Notes: generated by a model not told the origin, from the letters alone. A DNA stretch of 64,000 nt from Prinia subflava (GCF_021018805.1 NC_086248.1:51899485-51963484); one strand, 5' to 3'; numbered from the stretch's first letter, positions 1-14,000 are shown. A program made the numbers and translations.

Positions 1-3000
1 TTGCTCCTGACATTTTTTTTTTTACCAAAATTGCAGTCTTGGGAGGAGGAACACAAAACAAGAACAAGAAAACAAGTGACTCCAGATATTCTCTGTTCTT
101 TCTTCTTCAAGTTGGTGTCTATAATTTGAGTTTGAGGAATGGTTTCTGCCATCTAGAGAGCTCTTTTGATGATGCACAATCTAATATATGGTTTTTGCTT
201 AAAGTGCTAAATACTTTTCTTGCTACAAGGCAAAAAGAAATCTAGAGTGAAGACAAAATCCTTGCTGTAGTCTTCTGAATTCTCATTTTAAAACCTTAGT
301 TGAAAACTGATATGGTTTTTTGAAACTGATCATGTTGTTGATGATGAAAATTACTTGGCATCTGACAAAGTCGATCCACTTGTATGCACTTAATGTTCAG
401 TTATGGATTCATTTGTTTTATTGAATTAGCTGTGCTCTTGTATTAATTTCTTTGAAACAGTACAATGTAATGTTTATGTAAGTGCATGTGACCTTGAAGA
501 TACACTTCTAGCCATTGGCTTGTCTTCTGAGAATACAAAATCCATATGGTGCTATCCAAAAAAGAAAAGTGTTTATGCTGTCTTAATGTCAAATTAGTTG
601 TCATTATGTTTGAATAAAAGGTGAACAGTTTGAGGCAAAACTAATTATAATCTATTGCTGCTTATATTCTTTCTGCAAATTGGACATTTACATTTTTTAA
701 TAACAATGCAGAAGATCAAAGTAGATCTCTGTTGGTTTTGCTTATTATTGCCATCTATGCTGGTGTCGTAAAATCTGGTACTGACAGATTGACTGAAAAA
801 ATAGCTAGAGAGCTAATTGCTTGAAATAGGTTTAATGAAACTTATTAGGTGGTGTTGTAGTTACCACATAAGAAAACATGAAGAGAGTGATGTATTGGAC
901 CACATTGTTTTTATTGAAAACTTCTTTTGAAGAATGAACACAACTTGATTGAAACTATTTCCAAATTTTTAATGCATTTTTAATTCAAAGGAATTAATTG
1001 TGATAGTGGATAGCTTACTTATAATGAAGGAAATAGTTTCAAAATGCACTTTTAAAATTATCAAAATTATTCTTAAAAATCTATTTCTAAACTGAATACG
1101 ACATTCAATTCCTAAGTAGGCAAATCTTGTTTAATACAAGCTGGTTGCTTGAACAAGCACAATTATTTCAAATTAATGTAAAGAAAATTCCTCCTCCTTT
1201 TAAACCTGCTAATCAAAACAATATCACTGGAATACAATTATACTTCCTAGGCTATGGTGTTCATGGTAGAAATGTGAACATTTAAGAATGCATTTGAACA
1301 ATAGTCATAAAATTAATATGAAAACTGGTAGGAACAGAAGGCTGTAGGAGATTGCTAAGGAGGTCTTTAGGTTCAGTACTCTACAACAGCAGACAGGCAT
1401 CAAGCAGCTACACAGATCATGATGGTCCACAAAACATCTGCCCCTACAAAACTGGCCACAAAGCATTTTCCAGTATCTTATATCAATTCCAACACTTAAA
1501 GGATTGAAGATCAAAATTAAAGCAAAACCAGACCAAACAAAAAAACTCCCACCCAAACAAACAAACAACCCCAGCTAGTGTGCCACTAGAGGTAAAAAAG
1601 AGAATAAAGGCATTGCTAGTGTCATAACTGCCTCTATGCATGCCTGCAAGTGTGCTGTCCTCATCATTCCACTAAAAGTTGGACTTTGGAGCCAACCCTT
1701 GACATGACAAATTCCATCCAATCCTCAAATCTGGAGATCAAAGACCCTAATCAAATGATCTATACATTGACCAGATAACTCTAAGAGCTGAAATGATGTG
1801 CTCTTTATTTTGTATATCTGCTTGAATGACAATTCCTGGAGTTCTTGATGCAACTCTTCAATCCCACAGTGTGTAATTGAAACAAATAGAAAAAATTCCC
1901 AGATTATGAGAATCCTTCCTGATCATGTTGGTAGTCATACTATCCTTTTGCTTCTCCCAAATATATATTCAGGATAAGCAAAAGGATACAGTGGAGTTTA
2001 GTGTACTTCAAGATTCAAACAGGTATTTGTGAAAATATTTTCTGTTCTTGACTCCTTTCTGGCCAAAAGAAAATTATTTTCATTGACATTTGAAATGATG
2101 CATTCAAAAGAGTTCAGGGCCACATTTCTATTTCTAGGCTCTCAATATACCTTTGTGGGTCACAGAGCTTGAACAGTTAAATTCCTGTTTTCAATTTGTC
2201 AAAAGCGTGGCCCATGGTGACACTGATGACCAAGCTTTTTCAGAAGTCAGACGCTGACATGTTGATTTTCCCTTGAAAATCCTCTCGTGAGTGTGGCAGT
2301 CAGAAAATGCTGCTGGTGGTGCATTCTGCAGGATGCACGTGCTGAAGCTTCCAAGCAGAATTCAGTTTGAGTGTTTTTTACCTGTGACTAGGCTCTGTCA
2401 GAAGATTTCTAGGGATTGTTGTGATCGCAGATGGTTTCATCAATGGCTGCATTAGTGATGAGTAGACTTGATAACCTGTTTGTGTGTGCTTTCACGTTAG
2501 GACAACAAATTTCTGGAGAGGAGTATGGCTGGACCTCACTGTTTTCAAGGAGCTAAGAAAATTTTCAAGCTGAGCATATAGTCAAATAGTTAGCTGCCAA
2601 GTAATGACACTTCAGCTTGTAAAACACAAATAAGTTTGCAAATAAAAACAGAATATTCTTGGTAATGTTACATAGCTACTATCTTGCCTGAGCTCCTGAA
2701 AACCATGTTAATATCTTTTACTTGTAAAATATTGGATTCATTCTTAATATCTCGAGTACAACCTTGTAATTTAAATGGATTTTTTAATGTGTATTAATTT
2801 TAATGAATGACTGGGAGGTTTATTGGAGGGAGGTAAAGTAGTGTCTCTGAAGCCTCACTGGTTAATCAAATTGCTATAAATAACCTTTGATAGTCTAAAG
2901 CTCTATTCCTAGATGATTTCTCTCATTATTATCCAAGATGTTAAAGAACGATACCTGCAGAGATTTGCTTTCAGATGCTGGGAAAGGTCATGAATATAAA

Positions 3001-6000
3001 TCGTCCCCCCACCCTGCTCCCCAAAAAATATTCCTCTCAGTAGAGGCTGTAACTAGTGTGTAGTGTGTCAAATCATTGCTCTGTGTGCATTTGGCAGTTA
3101 AAAGTCATCTTATTTAGATCGGCATTCATGATCCCACTTCAGTATCTATTGATCATGGAAGAAAGACTGAGGGAAAAAGGTGAGTGACCTTGCTCAGAGT
3201 CCTGCTTTGTGCTTTCTCCATGAGCAAAAATAGAGAAACTTTCATACAAATATCACAGAGATTCAAATGGAATGAAACAATAGGTGGGATGTTTCAAAAG
3301 CAAATCAGAGGTATGTGGACTAAGACACTTCTTTCTGCAAGTGAATGTTGCCAAAAATGATTGTGAGCCCCTCTACATCAATTCCAAACTCTTTTCTTCT
3401 TCTTTAAACTTTAGCAGTACTGTAGTTCAGTTTTTCAGCAAAAAACCTAAATACATGTTACTGCAAACCACTGCAGTTATAGCTTTCATTTTGAAAGCAT
3501 GGGTTTAATACCAAGAAAACAATTCAGTTTTCCAAATTAATGGAAGAAAAAAAAACTCTGAAAGCTCTCCAGGAGCAGGAATCATTCAATCTTAGGTCTT
3601 ACACATTCTAAACAACCATCTAAATAATTTCACTCCTAGTTTCTATAGTCTTTATCTTGGATCATTCTGACAGACTGCAGCCTGGTCCTGTTAGATTATG
3701 CATTGTTCTTATCACATTTGTGGCAGTCCATAACTTACTCCTACTTTGTGTTATCTGTATGTTCGTGCTCTCTTGAAAATCTAACTAAGCATATTAAATA
3801 TGTGTGTGTATTTATATATGCATGCATGTAAATTCACATTTCTGGGCAAGTATGGACTATTGGGAACTTTGGAGGTATTGCAGCAGATTCAGAGTAAGTC
3901 AAATTAAGTTGATCTTTTGTATTAGGATGACATTAGGGTATTTGATCTTTCAAATTTTGCTAGTTCAGGACCAGAGTCACAAAACTCACTCTCGTTGTTC
4001 ACCTTTTTTTGCTTGTTGTCTTGGCTGAGAAATTGCGTATCAAGTGGTATGCAGAACAGAAATTATCTGTGCCTACTAGAAATATCAATTTAAAATTTGA
4101 GATATTTTGTACTGGTGAATGTGAGCTGATTGGCAGTAACAGTTCGGGTAAAATGCTGTTCTGCAGTTTGCACACCATCTTAGTATAAATTGGGGTCTTA
4201 ATGGTCCACACAAAGTTAGAAAACAGTGTCATTGTATTTAGACAGTTGTTTCTGTCTGAATGAGAGAGGGAAAATGCAAACTTGTTTTGTACTCATCTTT
4301 GTGACAGCCTTGGGGTTGAAACTTTGAAATCTACTGTTCCCTCTGGTCAGTATGAACACTGCATTTCCAGGAAAAAAAAAAAAAAAAGGTTTCGAGAGTA
4401 GGTTTTCCCTGGTGTACCTAGTTAAATACCTTCCTTCTCATCTTTCTTTGTTGTGCTCTGGGCTGCACACCAAATTGGCTGTATTTCAGTGCCACCAAAT
4501 GTGTACAGTTTGATAAGCACGTTGTAGCAAATCTTCAGGACGAAAGTCACTGTATAAACGTCAAATTATTTGCCCATTTTAAAGCATTTTATCCTCCAGA
4601 CCTGTAAATCCAGCACCATTTGCTAACACAAAATTAGCTTTTTAATGCTGTAGGACCCTCTAACACTAACACATATAACAACATCCACATCCCTGATAGG
4701 GAGGAGGAGGGGAAAGCAAAGGTTGATGTGTCTAGGTGAAGCTTCAGCAATTCAAGTGCTTTATTCACACTGGATTTAGAATCAGATTAACAGGCCATAC
4801 TAGGTCTCAGTTCAGCAATTCTGTCATCCTGTCTTCTCTTATGAGCAGCAGAGACCAAATATTGTCACGTACATATACTCACCACTCACAGAAATCAGCA
4901 GGAGCACCAAGCAGGCAAGAAAGGGAAGAATGGGGCACATATCACTTGTGTGTAGTACTATATTTGCTTCATAGAAGATTTATGACTTATGTTTTTGACA
5001 ATTAGTTGTGGTCACCTGAAAACCTGAAAGAATTGTGGAAAGCCTGCTTGTATGTTTCTAGACTGGTGATGTATTACGCACTTTGTGTTTTCACTTTGTT
5101 GGTGTTTCACTGTGAATTACTTTTTTTTTTTTTATCAGACTATTTCCTTCAGCTTTCTGTTGCCTAAATTTGTCTTACTACTTTCATATCCTTTTCTTAG
5201 AAGAAAAAAATCAATAAGAAGTGCTTTTAGTACTGGCACAGCAGAGTGGTTTACTGTGGTGTAGGTGCTGGTGGTGCCAAGACTGCTGACCTATATATTG
5301 GGATTTTGGTTAAGCAGCAGATAATCATGTGGTGTTCCTTTAATATGTGTCTTTATCTGGGCTTTACTTCAGGTTCTGAAAGAGGGCCTAAGACAGGATT
5401 TTGTTAACCATTTTTCAAATGCTTCTCAAAGACTATTTCTTTCACATATAAATTTCTGTTAACAAGATAATGCTGAAAAGCAGGAGACAGAGAACTATCA
5501 AGTATAAAAATACATTCTGTCTTTAATGGATTTTACTTATGTTGATAGTGAGGTAGTATATTACTGCATGTTCCTCATTTTAGACCTGTAAATATAGTTC
5601 ATATTTTGGGACAGGGTCCATTTTCCATTCAAGACAATATGCATGAGATTTAAAATTGTAAGATGAAATTCCAGAAAGGACTTAGTGTGAATTCAGAACT
5701 ACCCACAAGTCATTGTCAAAAATCACATCCTTTCTTGTCTGTAGTCTTCCCTACTATTCCTACCCCAGTTTAAGTGCAGTTTGGCAGAAAATAATGGGAG
5801 CCTCAGTCACACTGGATAAGGGAGATTTCTGTCTCAGTTGGAAGACCTCAACTTTCTTCAGCCCTCATGGGCTTGAATTCTTGCCTCAGCTCCCCTGGTG
5901 GCCATGCAGTTGTGGACAGGACAGGAATGGGGTCCACCCCTGTCTGGAATTGGTAACCGTGCTGCTGGGACTGTAAAGGGTGAGAAAGGAAGGAGCAACA

Positions 6001-8854
6001 GAGAGCCTGGCTCCAGCAGTCTGCAAAGGCTCTGGCATGAATGTGATCCTAGGCCAGTGTCGGAGCACAGCTGCATACTTTGCATAGCACTCACTGTGAA
6101 TGAAGCGGCAAATACTGTCTCCTTGCATCTTATTGCTTGCTTCTCCACAGCAGAGTTAAACAGATTCCTGGCTTCCTTAGAGACACCCAAGAGGACTTGA
6201 GAGTGAGGAAAAATGACTGAACTACTGTGACACTTAATAGCTGGTTTTAATCTGATTTGTTTGATTAATCTAATCATGGCTTTCATTACCTGCCTTAAGA
6301 AACATTTAGGAACGTCGACAGCAGATGGAAGGTAAGGGCAGCCTCTGTTCGACATTGAAACTCAAAGAGTCAGGCTGAGTTTTCCTTTTGTGGTGAGAAT
6401 CTCATTTTTTCTCTACTCAATTCATTTTCTGCTGTTACACCTTTTTTTTTTTCTTTTGCTATAATTATAGCAGCCAAATATCTTTTGTCTTCCTTTAGAG
6501 TTGTAACATCTGACTGAAATTAGGAGATGTCAGTCTCCAGATGGTTTGAGATTTTCACAGGCCTACGTTAAGTTGTGAGAGAAAGAAATTGTAAAAAATA
6601 TTGTCGGAGAAACACAAAACAGAGTGTAGTGTTACTACAACAGATTGAATTTTTGCTTTGTAAGGAAGACATAACTTGTCACAAAGCTGTGAGAAAAAGC
6701 CTCACAAATTCTACAGCCTTCATGGTCAGACTTTTTAATTGCTGAAGTTGCTTAGGATTGATGTCTGCAGAGGCAAACAGTAGAAATGAAGATGCTGAAT
6801 GGTGACTGGGGGATTTCAGGGAGGTTCCATGATAAAAGCCACACTCTATTTCAGGAACAAAATAAATTGCAGTAATTAAAGTAATAAAGGCTACCTGAAG
6901 TCATCTTTTAAATACCTTTAAAAGTGAATGTGAAGTCATTTGAGAGGTTTTTTTTTTTTAATATTTATATTACCATTTTGCTTTTTTACTTCCCATCTAA
7001 TGAAGATAGCTTGACTTTAGACATTTTAGTAAGTGCTTTCCATGCAGGTATATGGAAATACAAAGAATTTGAAGGCATAAGAGAAAGTTATGCTAATAAA
7101 ATGCCTAATATGGATAAATGCAGGAAGCTGTGTTTTGCATTTTGTGTGCTTATTTATTGTTCATAGATACAAGTAAAGGTCATCTTTTGCTATGGCATTA
7201 TAACCTTGGCCTTCATGGTATCAAAATGTTAAATATTGTAAAGAAATGTTTCTGTGTGATGAGGATTTTAATTATAATACATCTTTATGTTTTCATTCTA
7301 GCATCAGTCCACTTTCCATGCTGAAGTTCTCAGTAATTTATTCATGACCTTTAACTGCTTTTAAGAAGCATAAATTGGGAATTATTGCTTTCCTTGCAAT
7401 TGGAATTGTCAAGGCAGAAATGCCTTGAGAAGCTTCACAGGATTTTATTAATGAGATATGCATCTCACATTAGAATAAAACATCTGAAGCTGCTGGGTTT
7501 GCTCATCCTGGTGTTATCTGGAGGATCAGTGTTTAAAGTCACTTGGGGACTTTTGATCTTAGATAAACAAGTGATCAGACCACATAAGGGTATGCAATTT
7601 ATGATGAATAATCTGGTTTGTTTAGGATTAATTTTTATCCTTGCGATTCTGACTTGCTTCCCCCTAAAAGGTGAGCTAGCACAAAAGAACAACTGAGTTC
7701 AAAGCCTGAGAGAGAGAAGGAAAAATTCTGCACATGTATGAATATATGGGTAAGTGTATAAAGCATGTCTACCTTTGTATATGTAATGTATGTTCAGAAA
7801 CACAGATTTTAGATGTATTTCTTCCCAAAGTGCCTTTGTCATAGTGACCTAACACTGCAGGCACAAACTACAAAGAAAGATTTAGAAAGTCAATACTTAA
7901 GAACTGTTAAGACTTCTAAATAATTAATTTTATCACTATACAAAGCTGGACAACCTGGTGGCCTGACTCAAATGGAAGGATCAGAAACCCTGTCCCCTTT
8001 ACCTTTGTATTTCTTCCCATACCCTGATCTACTCTAGGTAGCTCCACAATCCTCCAGTGGCGTAAAGTTGGAGACAAAGGGAAAAAAGTGGCAGGGAGAA
8101 AGAGATTGATGCCCACTGTCTGTGTGAGAACAGAGGTTGTGAGAGGAGGAAGGGAGATTGAGAAGCAGTTACTCAATTCATAGGCCAAGACTAGAGGAAC
8201 AAGCACTCAGGTCTTCAGAAATGTGAATTTGCGTATGTCACATTCTTTGGCATTTTGATAAGTGTTGAGAACTCCTTCACGAAAATCTGCAACAGCTGTG
8301 CACTCCCTACTACTGCAGCTCTTGCCATGTGCAGGAGTGCTAGGGGCACGGGAACTGAAAGATTGGGATTTGTGCCCCTTGGTGTTCTCTGCAAGCTTTC
8401 AGTCTGCATTCTTCAGGAAACAACTTTAATTGGATATTGCAGGATATACCAGACTGTGGTTATAAACCTGTTTCGAAATAATGAATTCAGACTAGGAAGA
8501 ATCTAAGTTTACATCTGTGCCTCTGCTACAGGGAATGGCAGTAGGAGGCTGACTGAAATTTCAACATTAGAGTTCCAGAGAAGGATGCTGGAACTAAAAA
8601 GTGAGAAAGAGACCAGGAAGGGCTAAGCAAAGCACATGCTATATCAAACCCTTTATGTTAGCAGATAACGGGGAAATATTGACAGTGTGCACATTACTCA
8701 GAGAGAATGGTGAAAGATGGCAATACTTTGTTCCAGCAGAGCATTTTCTTCTGGATGTGTACTAGATTACCACTTTAATGACCTGTACTTCTCATACGGA
8801 TTATTTGTGTTTGTGAACTAAATATTTTAGCTTTAGACATCATAGCAGCAGCAG
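1..8854. other. Unique AT-rich non-coding sequence
   Basis: No gene or interspersed repeat is recognised here. All open frames are short and have no recognisable domain. The largest is 165 codons on the minus strand at 5858-6355, in a slightly GC-richer patch, and it overlaps open frames on both strands, which suggests chance rather than coding. Minor content includes an A/C-rich tract near 1530-1572, a 16-nt A run at 4372-4387 and a T run near 5120. Old repeats decayed beyond recognition by eye may be present. Confidence 0.6.
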
Positions 8855-9004
8855 CATTTAGCCTAGAAAAGACCTGTAAGATCATCAGGTTTAACTGTTA
8901 ACCCAGCACTGAAAACTCCACCACTAAACCAGGTCCCCAAGTGCCACATCTAAACATCTGTTAAATACCTGCAGGGAGCATGACACAACCAAATCCCTGA
9001 GCAG
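8855..9004 (-). mobile_element. CR1 LINE fragment, 3' region only
   Basis: The plus strand reads as the reverse complement of the avian CR1 3' region: a stretch matching the AAAAGACCT..AAGATCATC block near the CR1 3' end, then a block about paired accessions of 'CCACCACTAAACCA', 'GTGCCACATCTAAACATCT' and 'TTAAATACCTGCAGGGA', in the order expected from the family consensus as recalled. Only about 150 bp remain, with neither the terminal octamer repeat nor any coding part. This is a typical 5'-truncated copy, substantially diverged. It is non-functional and carries no intact ORF. Confidence 0.85.
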
Positions 9005-9966
9005 ATGAAAGGAAGGAATGATTTTAATTATTGCCAAATATAAGTTCAGATCTCTAGTGTTTAACATGTTCTAACCCTATTTAGCATACTTATTTTAATA
9101 ATAAATGGTTTTTTACATAATTTGGTGTCTACATTTTGTATAGAGAAATGCAGTTAACCTGCCTTTTAAATTTATTCTATTTACTCTTTTTCTCTACCTA
9201 CTTACTACTCTGCAGTAAAGTATAAAGTAATGTTCCAGAAACCTCTTCAAGTCACTTCAAATTTTGTACAAAAATTTACTTAGGTCCTAAATTTAATTTG
9301 CTGCTGAGATAATAATGTATTTTTAGAAAGTATTAATTTAGACTTACAATAAAATCAGTTGCAACCTCTTTTAGGAGAGTGGCAGTTATTGGCATATTGT
9401 GTTAGAGGTCATGAGGAATTCATGTGCTATTTCTTTTCTAATGGCTAGGGGATATGCTCCTTGCAAGTAGTAGAAATATTTTTTTTAGTATAGTGTTTTG
9501 TGGCTCAGGTGGAGATTTTTTTTAATGGAAGATGTGATACAATGGAACTGAAGGAAAAGATTTTGATCTCAGCAGTATAAATTAATAAATGTACTGTAGA
9601 AAGTAATTTACTGTGATGTGCTTTATTTCCTAAATATTTGTATGGCTTCCCTCCATTCATAGATTATTTTAACAACAGGATTACCTTAATATCGTAACAA
9701 GTTCTTGAACAATGCAAGCCCATGTGGTGCATGATATCACTAAATTTTAGATGTAGTCGCAAAATTTATCTTGAATTTCCAGATTGTAACATTTGCCAGG
9801 TATGCCCAAATTCAAACTTACATCTCTGAATTGTTTTTACACAATCAGTTTTTACTGTATTATATTCATGACCAACAAGCATTTACTGTTAGATGCCTGG
9901 CACTTTTCGACCTTGCCTCAAAGAAAATAAGAAAATCTCATAACAAGTTAATTGAACTTGACCCAT
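9005..9966. other. Unique AT-rich spacer between CR1 pieces
   Basis: There is no recognisable gene or repeat between two minus-strand CR1 fragments. The sequence is AT-rich with short T runs. A 65-codon open frame at 9771-9968 has no recognised similarity and ends where the next CR1 begins, so it is treated as chance. Confidence 0.6.
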
Positions 9967-10465
9967 AGCTGTCTACAGTCTCCTTGCAGGTAGTTGTAGA
10001 GAATTTAGCTGCTGTCAACCAGCACCCCCAGGTCCTTTTCCTCTGGGCTACTTTCCAACCACTCTGCACCAGGCTGTAGCACCGGAGAGGGTTGTTGTGG
10101 CCAAAGTGCAGAACCCATCACTCGATGTTGTTGAACCTCCTGCTGTTCTCAGCCCACAATCCAGCCCGTGTGCATCCCTCTGCAGAGCTCCCCTACCCTT
10201 CAGCAGACCAACACTCTCACCCAGACTGGTGTCATGTGCAAGTTTACTAAGGCTTCACTCAGCCCCCTGATCCAGATTGTCAGTAAAGGTATTGAACAGC
10301 ACTGGTCCCTGGGGGACACCACTACTGAGCAGACACCAAGTGGATACAGCACCACTCACCACCTCTCTCTGGGCCTGGCCACCTAGCCAGTTCTTGACCC
10401 AGTGAACAGTGCACCTGTCCAAGTCATGGGCTGACATCTTTTCCAGGAGCTGGAGAAGAGCTGAT
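9967..10465 (-). mobile_element. CR1 LINE fragment, RT C-terminal part and downstream
   Basis: On the plus strand this is the reverse complement of the avian CR1 reverse-transcriptase region and sequence downstream of it. Blocks such as CAGCACCCCCAGGTCCTTTTC, GGTTGTTGTGGCC, TGTTGAACCTCC and CTCTGCAGAGCTCCC occur in the usual order. The left end begins in a more distal block (the 'GGTAGTTGTAGAGA' segment near 9990-10005) and then jumps directly to the 'CAGCACCCCCAGG' block, which implies an internal deletion. The true CR1 3' end and its octamer repeats are missing. The right end fades out around 10465. Confidence 0.88.
10255..10437 (-). pseudogene. CR1 ORF2 reverse transcriptase remnant
   Basis: The minus strand translates to about 60 residues containing WVKNWLGGQAQREVV followed by SGVPQGPVLFNTF. 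This matches the CR1-clade reverse transcriptase stretch WVKNWL..AQR then [17 protein letters not shown], which lies just before the catalytic F/YADD box. Three residues (SVLG reduced) are missing from the [14 protein letters not shown] motif, so the fragment carries an in-frame deletion. The YADD catalytic box is not present in the open frame. It is a fossil of a LINE-encoded enzyme, embedded in the surrounding CR1 copy, and it encodes no functional protein. Confidence 0.88.
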
Positions 10466-10967
10466 TGTAAAAAGAAAGGAAGGAAAGATCAAGCCCGTGA
10501 AGATCAGGCAGGAGAGTCTGTTCCCCAGATGGTCAGTGCCTTGGGATGGCCTACAAAGACTGAACACAGTCATTCTGATAACTGTAAAAGTTTCTAAAAA
10601 TCTCCAGCAGATTCTGGACTGATGTTTCAGTGGGTGGTGACCAGAGTCACCCGTCCACTACCACTGGCACATACTCTGCTACCTTAAGTAGAAAAACTAT
10701 GTGGGAGATCTAAAAGTTCCCCAAATAGCTGATACTGGAACACAAATTTGAGTTAAATATGGGGTAATGGGGTTTTGCTTTGCACTCTGATTTTAAAATC
10801 AAACTAGACAACTGAGAAATCATTTGCAGAAATAAGGATACAAGTAAAGGGATGAAAGCAGGGCTTAGCATTTGGAAATTAAAATGCTCTGGATGCTTCT
10901 GCAATGTCAATGTCCCCCCCTTCTAACACACCTGTAAGGTTTTTTCTTGTTCACACTTCAGGCAAAG

Positions 10968-11000
10968 AAAAGGATATGCCTACTCTGGGCATATCCTTTT
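10968..11000. repeat. Perfect 13-bp inverted repeat (hairpin)
   Basis: AAAAGGATATGCC at 10968-10980 is followed by a 7-nt spacer and its exact reverse complement GGCATATCCTTTT at 10988-11000. Either strand could fold into a 13-bp stem with a short loop. It lies in non-coding sequence. On the + strand the stem ends in a U-rich 3' arm, but there is no gene upstream, so a terminator reading has no support. The stem is too short for a canonical microRNA precursor. Confidence 0.9.
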
Positions 11001-11017
11001 TATCTATCCTTTTTATC
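10992..11017. repeat. 13-bp direct tandem duplication
   Basis: The unit TATCCTTTTTATC occurs twice head to tail, with the first copy overlapping the 3' arm of the preceding hairpin. It is probably a replication-slippage product templated by the hairpin arm. Confidence 0.75.
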
Positions 11018-14000
11018 TACCTCTACTGACTTTTGCATCCCTTGTTGGAAAAGTTGGAAAGCCTATGCTAAGCAGGCAAAGGAATGCAGAAGAATGGGGT
11101 TCACTTCAGGATAGAAGGAGATGGCACTGGCTCTGAGAAATTGTATTCTAACCTTGCCACTAACACCAAGTTCCTATCTTATGTCTAGCAAGAGATTAAA
11201 ACAGACTTTTCTTAGATATGACTGTAAGTTCCTCATGTTAAGATTCCTAACCTAAGATACTGATTTGCAGATGTGTAAAATGGGCTTCAATCTATTAAAT
11301 GCTGTATGTGCTGAGACCTTGAAAGTCAAGTCTTTAGTATCTCATCCAGACCCTCAGAAGTTAATGGAAGCCTTGATCTTGATCTCTCTGTGCTACAGTT
11401 GTAGTAGCCAGTAGTGTAAAGGCTACTGTGAAAATAAATGAACGAATATTTTGAAAAGTTGTATGTGGAAAAAAGCACCAGAAAAATAGCTATGAGAAAA
11501 TTAATAACTTTAGAAGAAATTAAAAGCTAAATCTTTAGAGCAGGATACAAGCAGCATGCTGTACGTAATGAATGGAGGACATGTTCGAACACCAGAAAGA
11601 AAGCAAAACATTGAATTATTACTTATTCAAGTGTGTGCTGTCCATCAGGAACCCCAAACAAAGTAGAGATTATGGAGAAAAAAACCAGCATGCAGTCAAA
11701 GACATAATCATCTTGATATGCTGAAGGGTCTATGGAAAAATCAGCCTCTGGAATTGCCTTGCCTTTGAGTACTCAACTTTGCAACTATTTTAATGTCCTT
11801 TAATTAGAATTGTGTTTGATAAAAACTCATGTGCACATAAATCTGCCAATATTTATTCACAAATGTTTATTACACAGATTCTAATTGGGTGATTACATTC
11901 TGTTTCAGTAACAAACTAGATTTTTTCCTATTCAAGCTTTAGTTTTAGTGGACCCTTGGGGTTTAATCCGGGCTTGAATTTTACTAGTCGAGCATGATTA
12001 TAACAGCCTTTTCACCACACGTGTTAATACTGTTATAAATTAGTTTGGGCTAACTTTCAATGTATTTTGTATTAAGTTTCTTAATGAACTAAGTTGGCTT
12101 TCTTAGCGTTTTGACTGTTAAGTCTTTGTCCTGCCACTGAAGATAACATCATGCATGCCAGATGACCTTTTCTGGACATTCTGAAATCTCTAGTTTTCGG
12201 GTTGTTATTATTATTATTCCCCCCTTCAACATGTACAAGTTAAAAAAATGAGCTGTGAATTGTCAAGATAAATGTAGATTCAATACTATTGCTTTGTTTA
12301 TCTGTGGATTCTGCCAAAAAAAGCGATTCACATGAAGTGCTGAATGGTTTTAAAAGCCACGCTAAAAACTCACACGGGATTTGAATATAGATTGGCTTGC
12401 AGCAGAGCAGCAGCTCTCTGCAGTTTGAAATAGTGTCAAACAAAGGAAACCGGAAGTTGTTTTTCTGTGTGTGTGCGCACGTGTGTCTCCAGGTGTTTGT
12501 CTTCTCTAAGTGCAGTAGAGTTTGAAAGAGGTTAATTTGTGCAGATCATGCAGCAGAAAGTTTGGGCACCACTGTTACAAAAATTAATTCAGAGCAAAAA
12601 AATTTAAATGGCTGCTGCTGGAGGAGGGCTTAGCCAGAAGAAGGGAACATCCTGCCCTTATTTTGAAAGCTTTGCAATCCCATCTTTTACCAAGTAGTCA
12701 TAAATGCTAGTTCTTGCAGAGCCTGCCAGAAATGCATGAAGGCTTTTCATCTGCATCAGAGAAAGGTTAGCAAACAGTATTTCCACCCATTTTTATTCCC
12801 AGTCTAAGAGAACTCCTAACCAATACAGCTTATAAAAATGTATAATAGCAGTACAATGTTTTGATGCTTAGAAGCTGACAAGTTTGTTTGCAGTGACTAC
12901 AATCTCCTCTTGAAACAGGTACTGAAGAACATCAAAATCTACTCTGACTAGAATTATAACAAACTAAAATTTCTATTTTGCATACTACTATGCAAAGTAT
13001 AAACTGAGAAGCTTCAAAGGCAGAAAATTAAAATTGCAATAGAAATTTCAAAACATAATTAACCTTTAAAAATACATTTTTGCTGTAACATAGGAATGTA
13101 CGGAAACAGGAAGCTTACTGTGAGTTTAAAATTAGGTGTTCCATTCCCAAAAGGAAATTTGATCTGAAAGTGTACACTGGTGTAATAAGTTTCATTATTG
13201 ACACTGTGCATTTCTATGTAGTTTTTACTCAATCATATTTATTTTCTGATGGGAAATTTTTCTGTCAAAAAAATTCAAATCTGTTCAAGTTGTACCAGCC
13301 TGTTATCTAAGCTTCAGAATAAAAGTATTTCTTTGATATAGCAATTAATTTATAACAAAGAATAGGAAGTCTTTTTCTGAGCATATAAGCTTTCATTAAA
13401 AGTTATGCAGTTTTAGCAGTTGTACGTGGTGATATATTTGAGCACAAATTTCTCAGTCCTGTCCATTTGTATGACACAATTGTAAGATAAAAATATATAG
13501 GAAGTCCTGTTTTCATTAGAAATGTTCCATTTTCTTGTAAAATGAATGGACTGAAGTAGAAATATACAGTAAAGATTTTGGGGTTTAAAGATAGAATTCA
13601 TTCTGATATGGAATAAAATTAAAAAAAAAAAATCTGGATTCCTGAGAGCAGAATTACACTTTTCAGATTCACAAGAACATGCAAAAGTGATGGCTTCCAC
13701 CCAGTCTTGAGGTCTTGAGCTTGTTTGAAAACATGTACCAAGAGCTTCTGCAATCACCAAAACTCATCCTTGGATTTTACCTAGACTATAGGATAAGTTA
13801 GAGCTTTTGAGACAAATCTTAGTGTCTCAGCTCTTGTCTTCTTTTCTGCCTAGTAGTGTAAGACCTGGAAACTCAAGATATTCAGATGAATATCAGAAGC
13901 TGGCAGGTAGAATTGGAAAACATGGGTATTCCTGTAAATTGGTAAAACCTGAATAATCTCCACAAAGCATTTTCAGTGAACCAGAATTCTTCTACAGGAG

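Noticed and set aside
5549..5562. TGAGGTAGTATATT, similar to the start of let-7 family microRNAs
   Set aside because: There is no complementary arm downstream at the right distance to form a precursor hairpin, and the match fails after the seed region.
5858..6355. 165-codon minus-strand open frame, longest of the window
   Set aside because: No recognisable domain, overlapping open frames on both strands and no clear splice context. The local GC rise lowers stop frequency, so chance is the simplest explanation. A conserved translation in other birds would change this.
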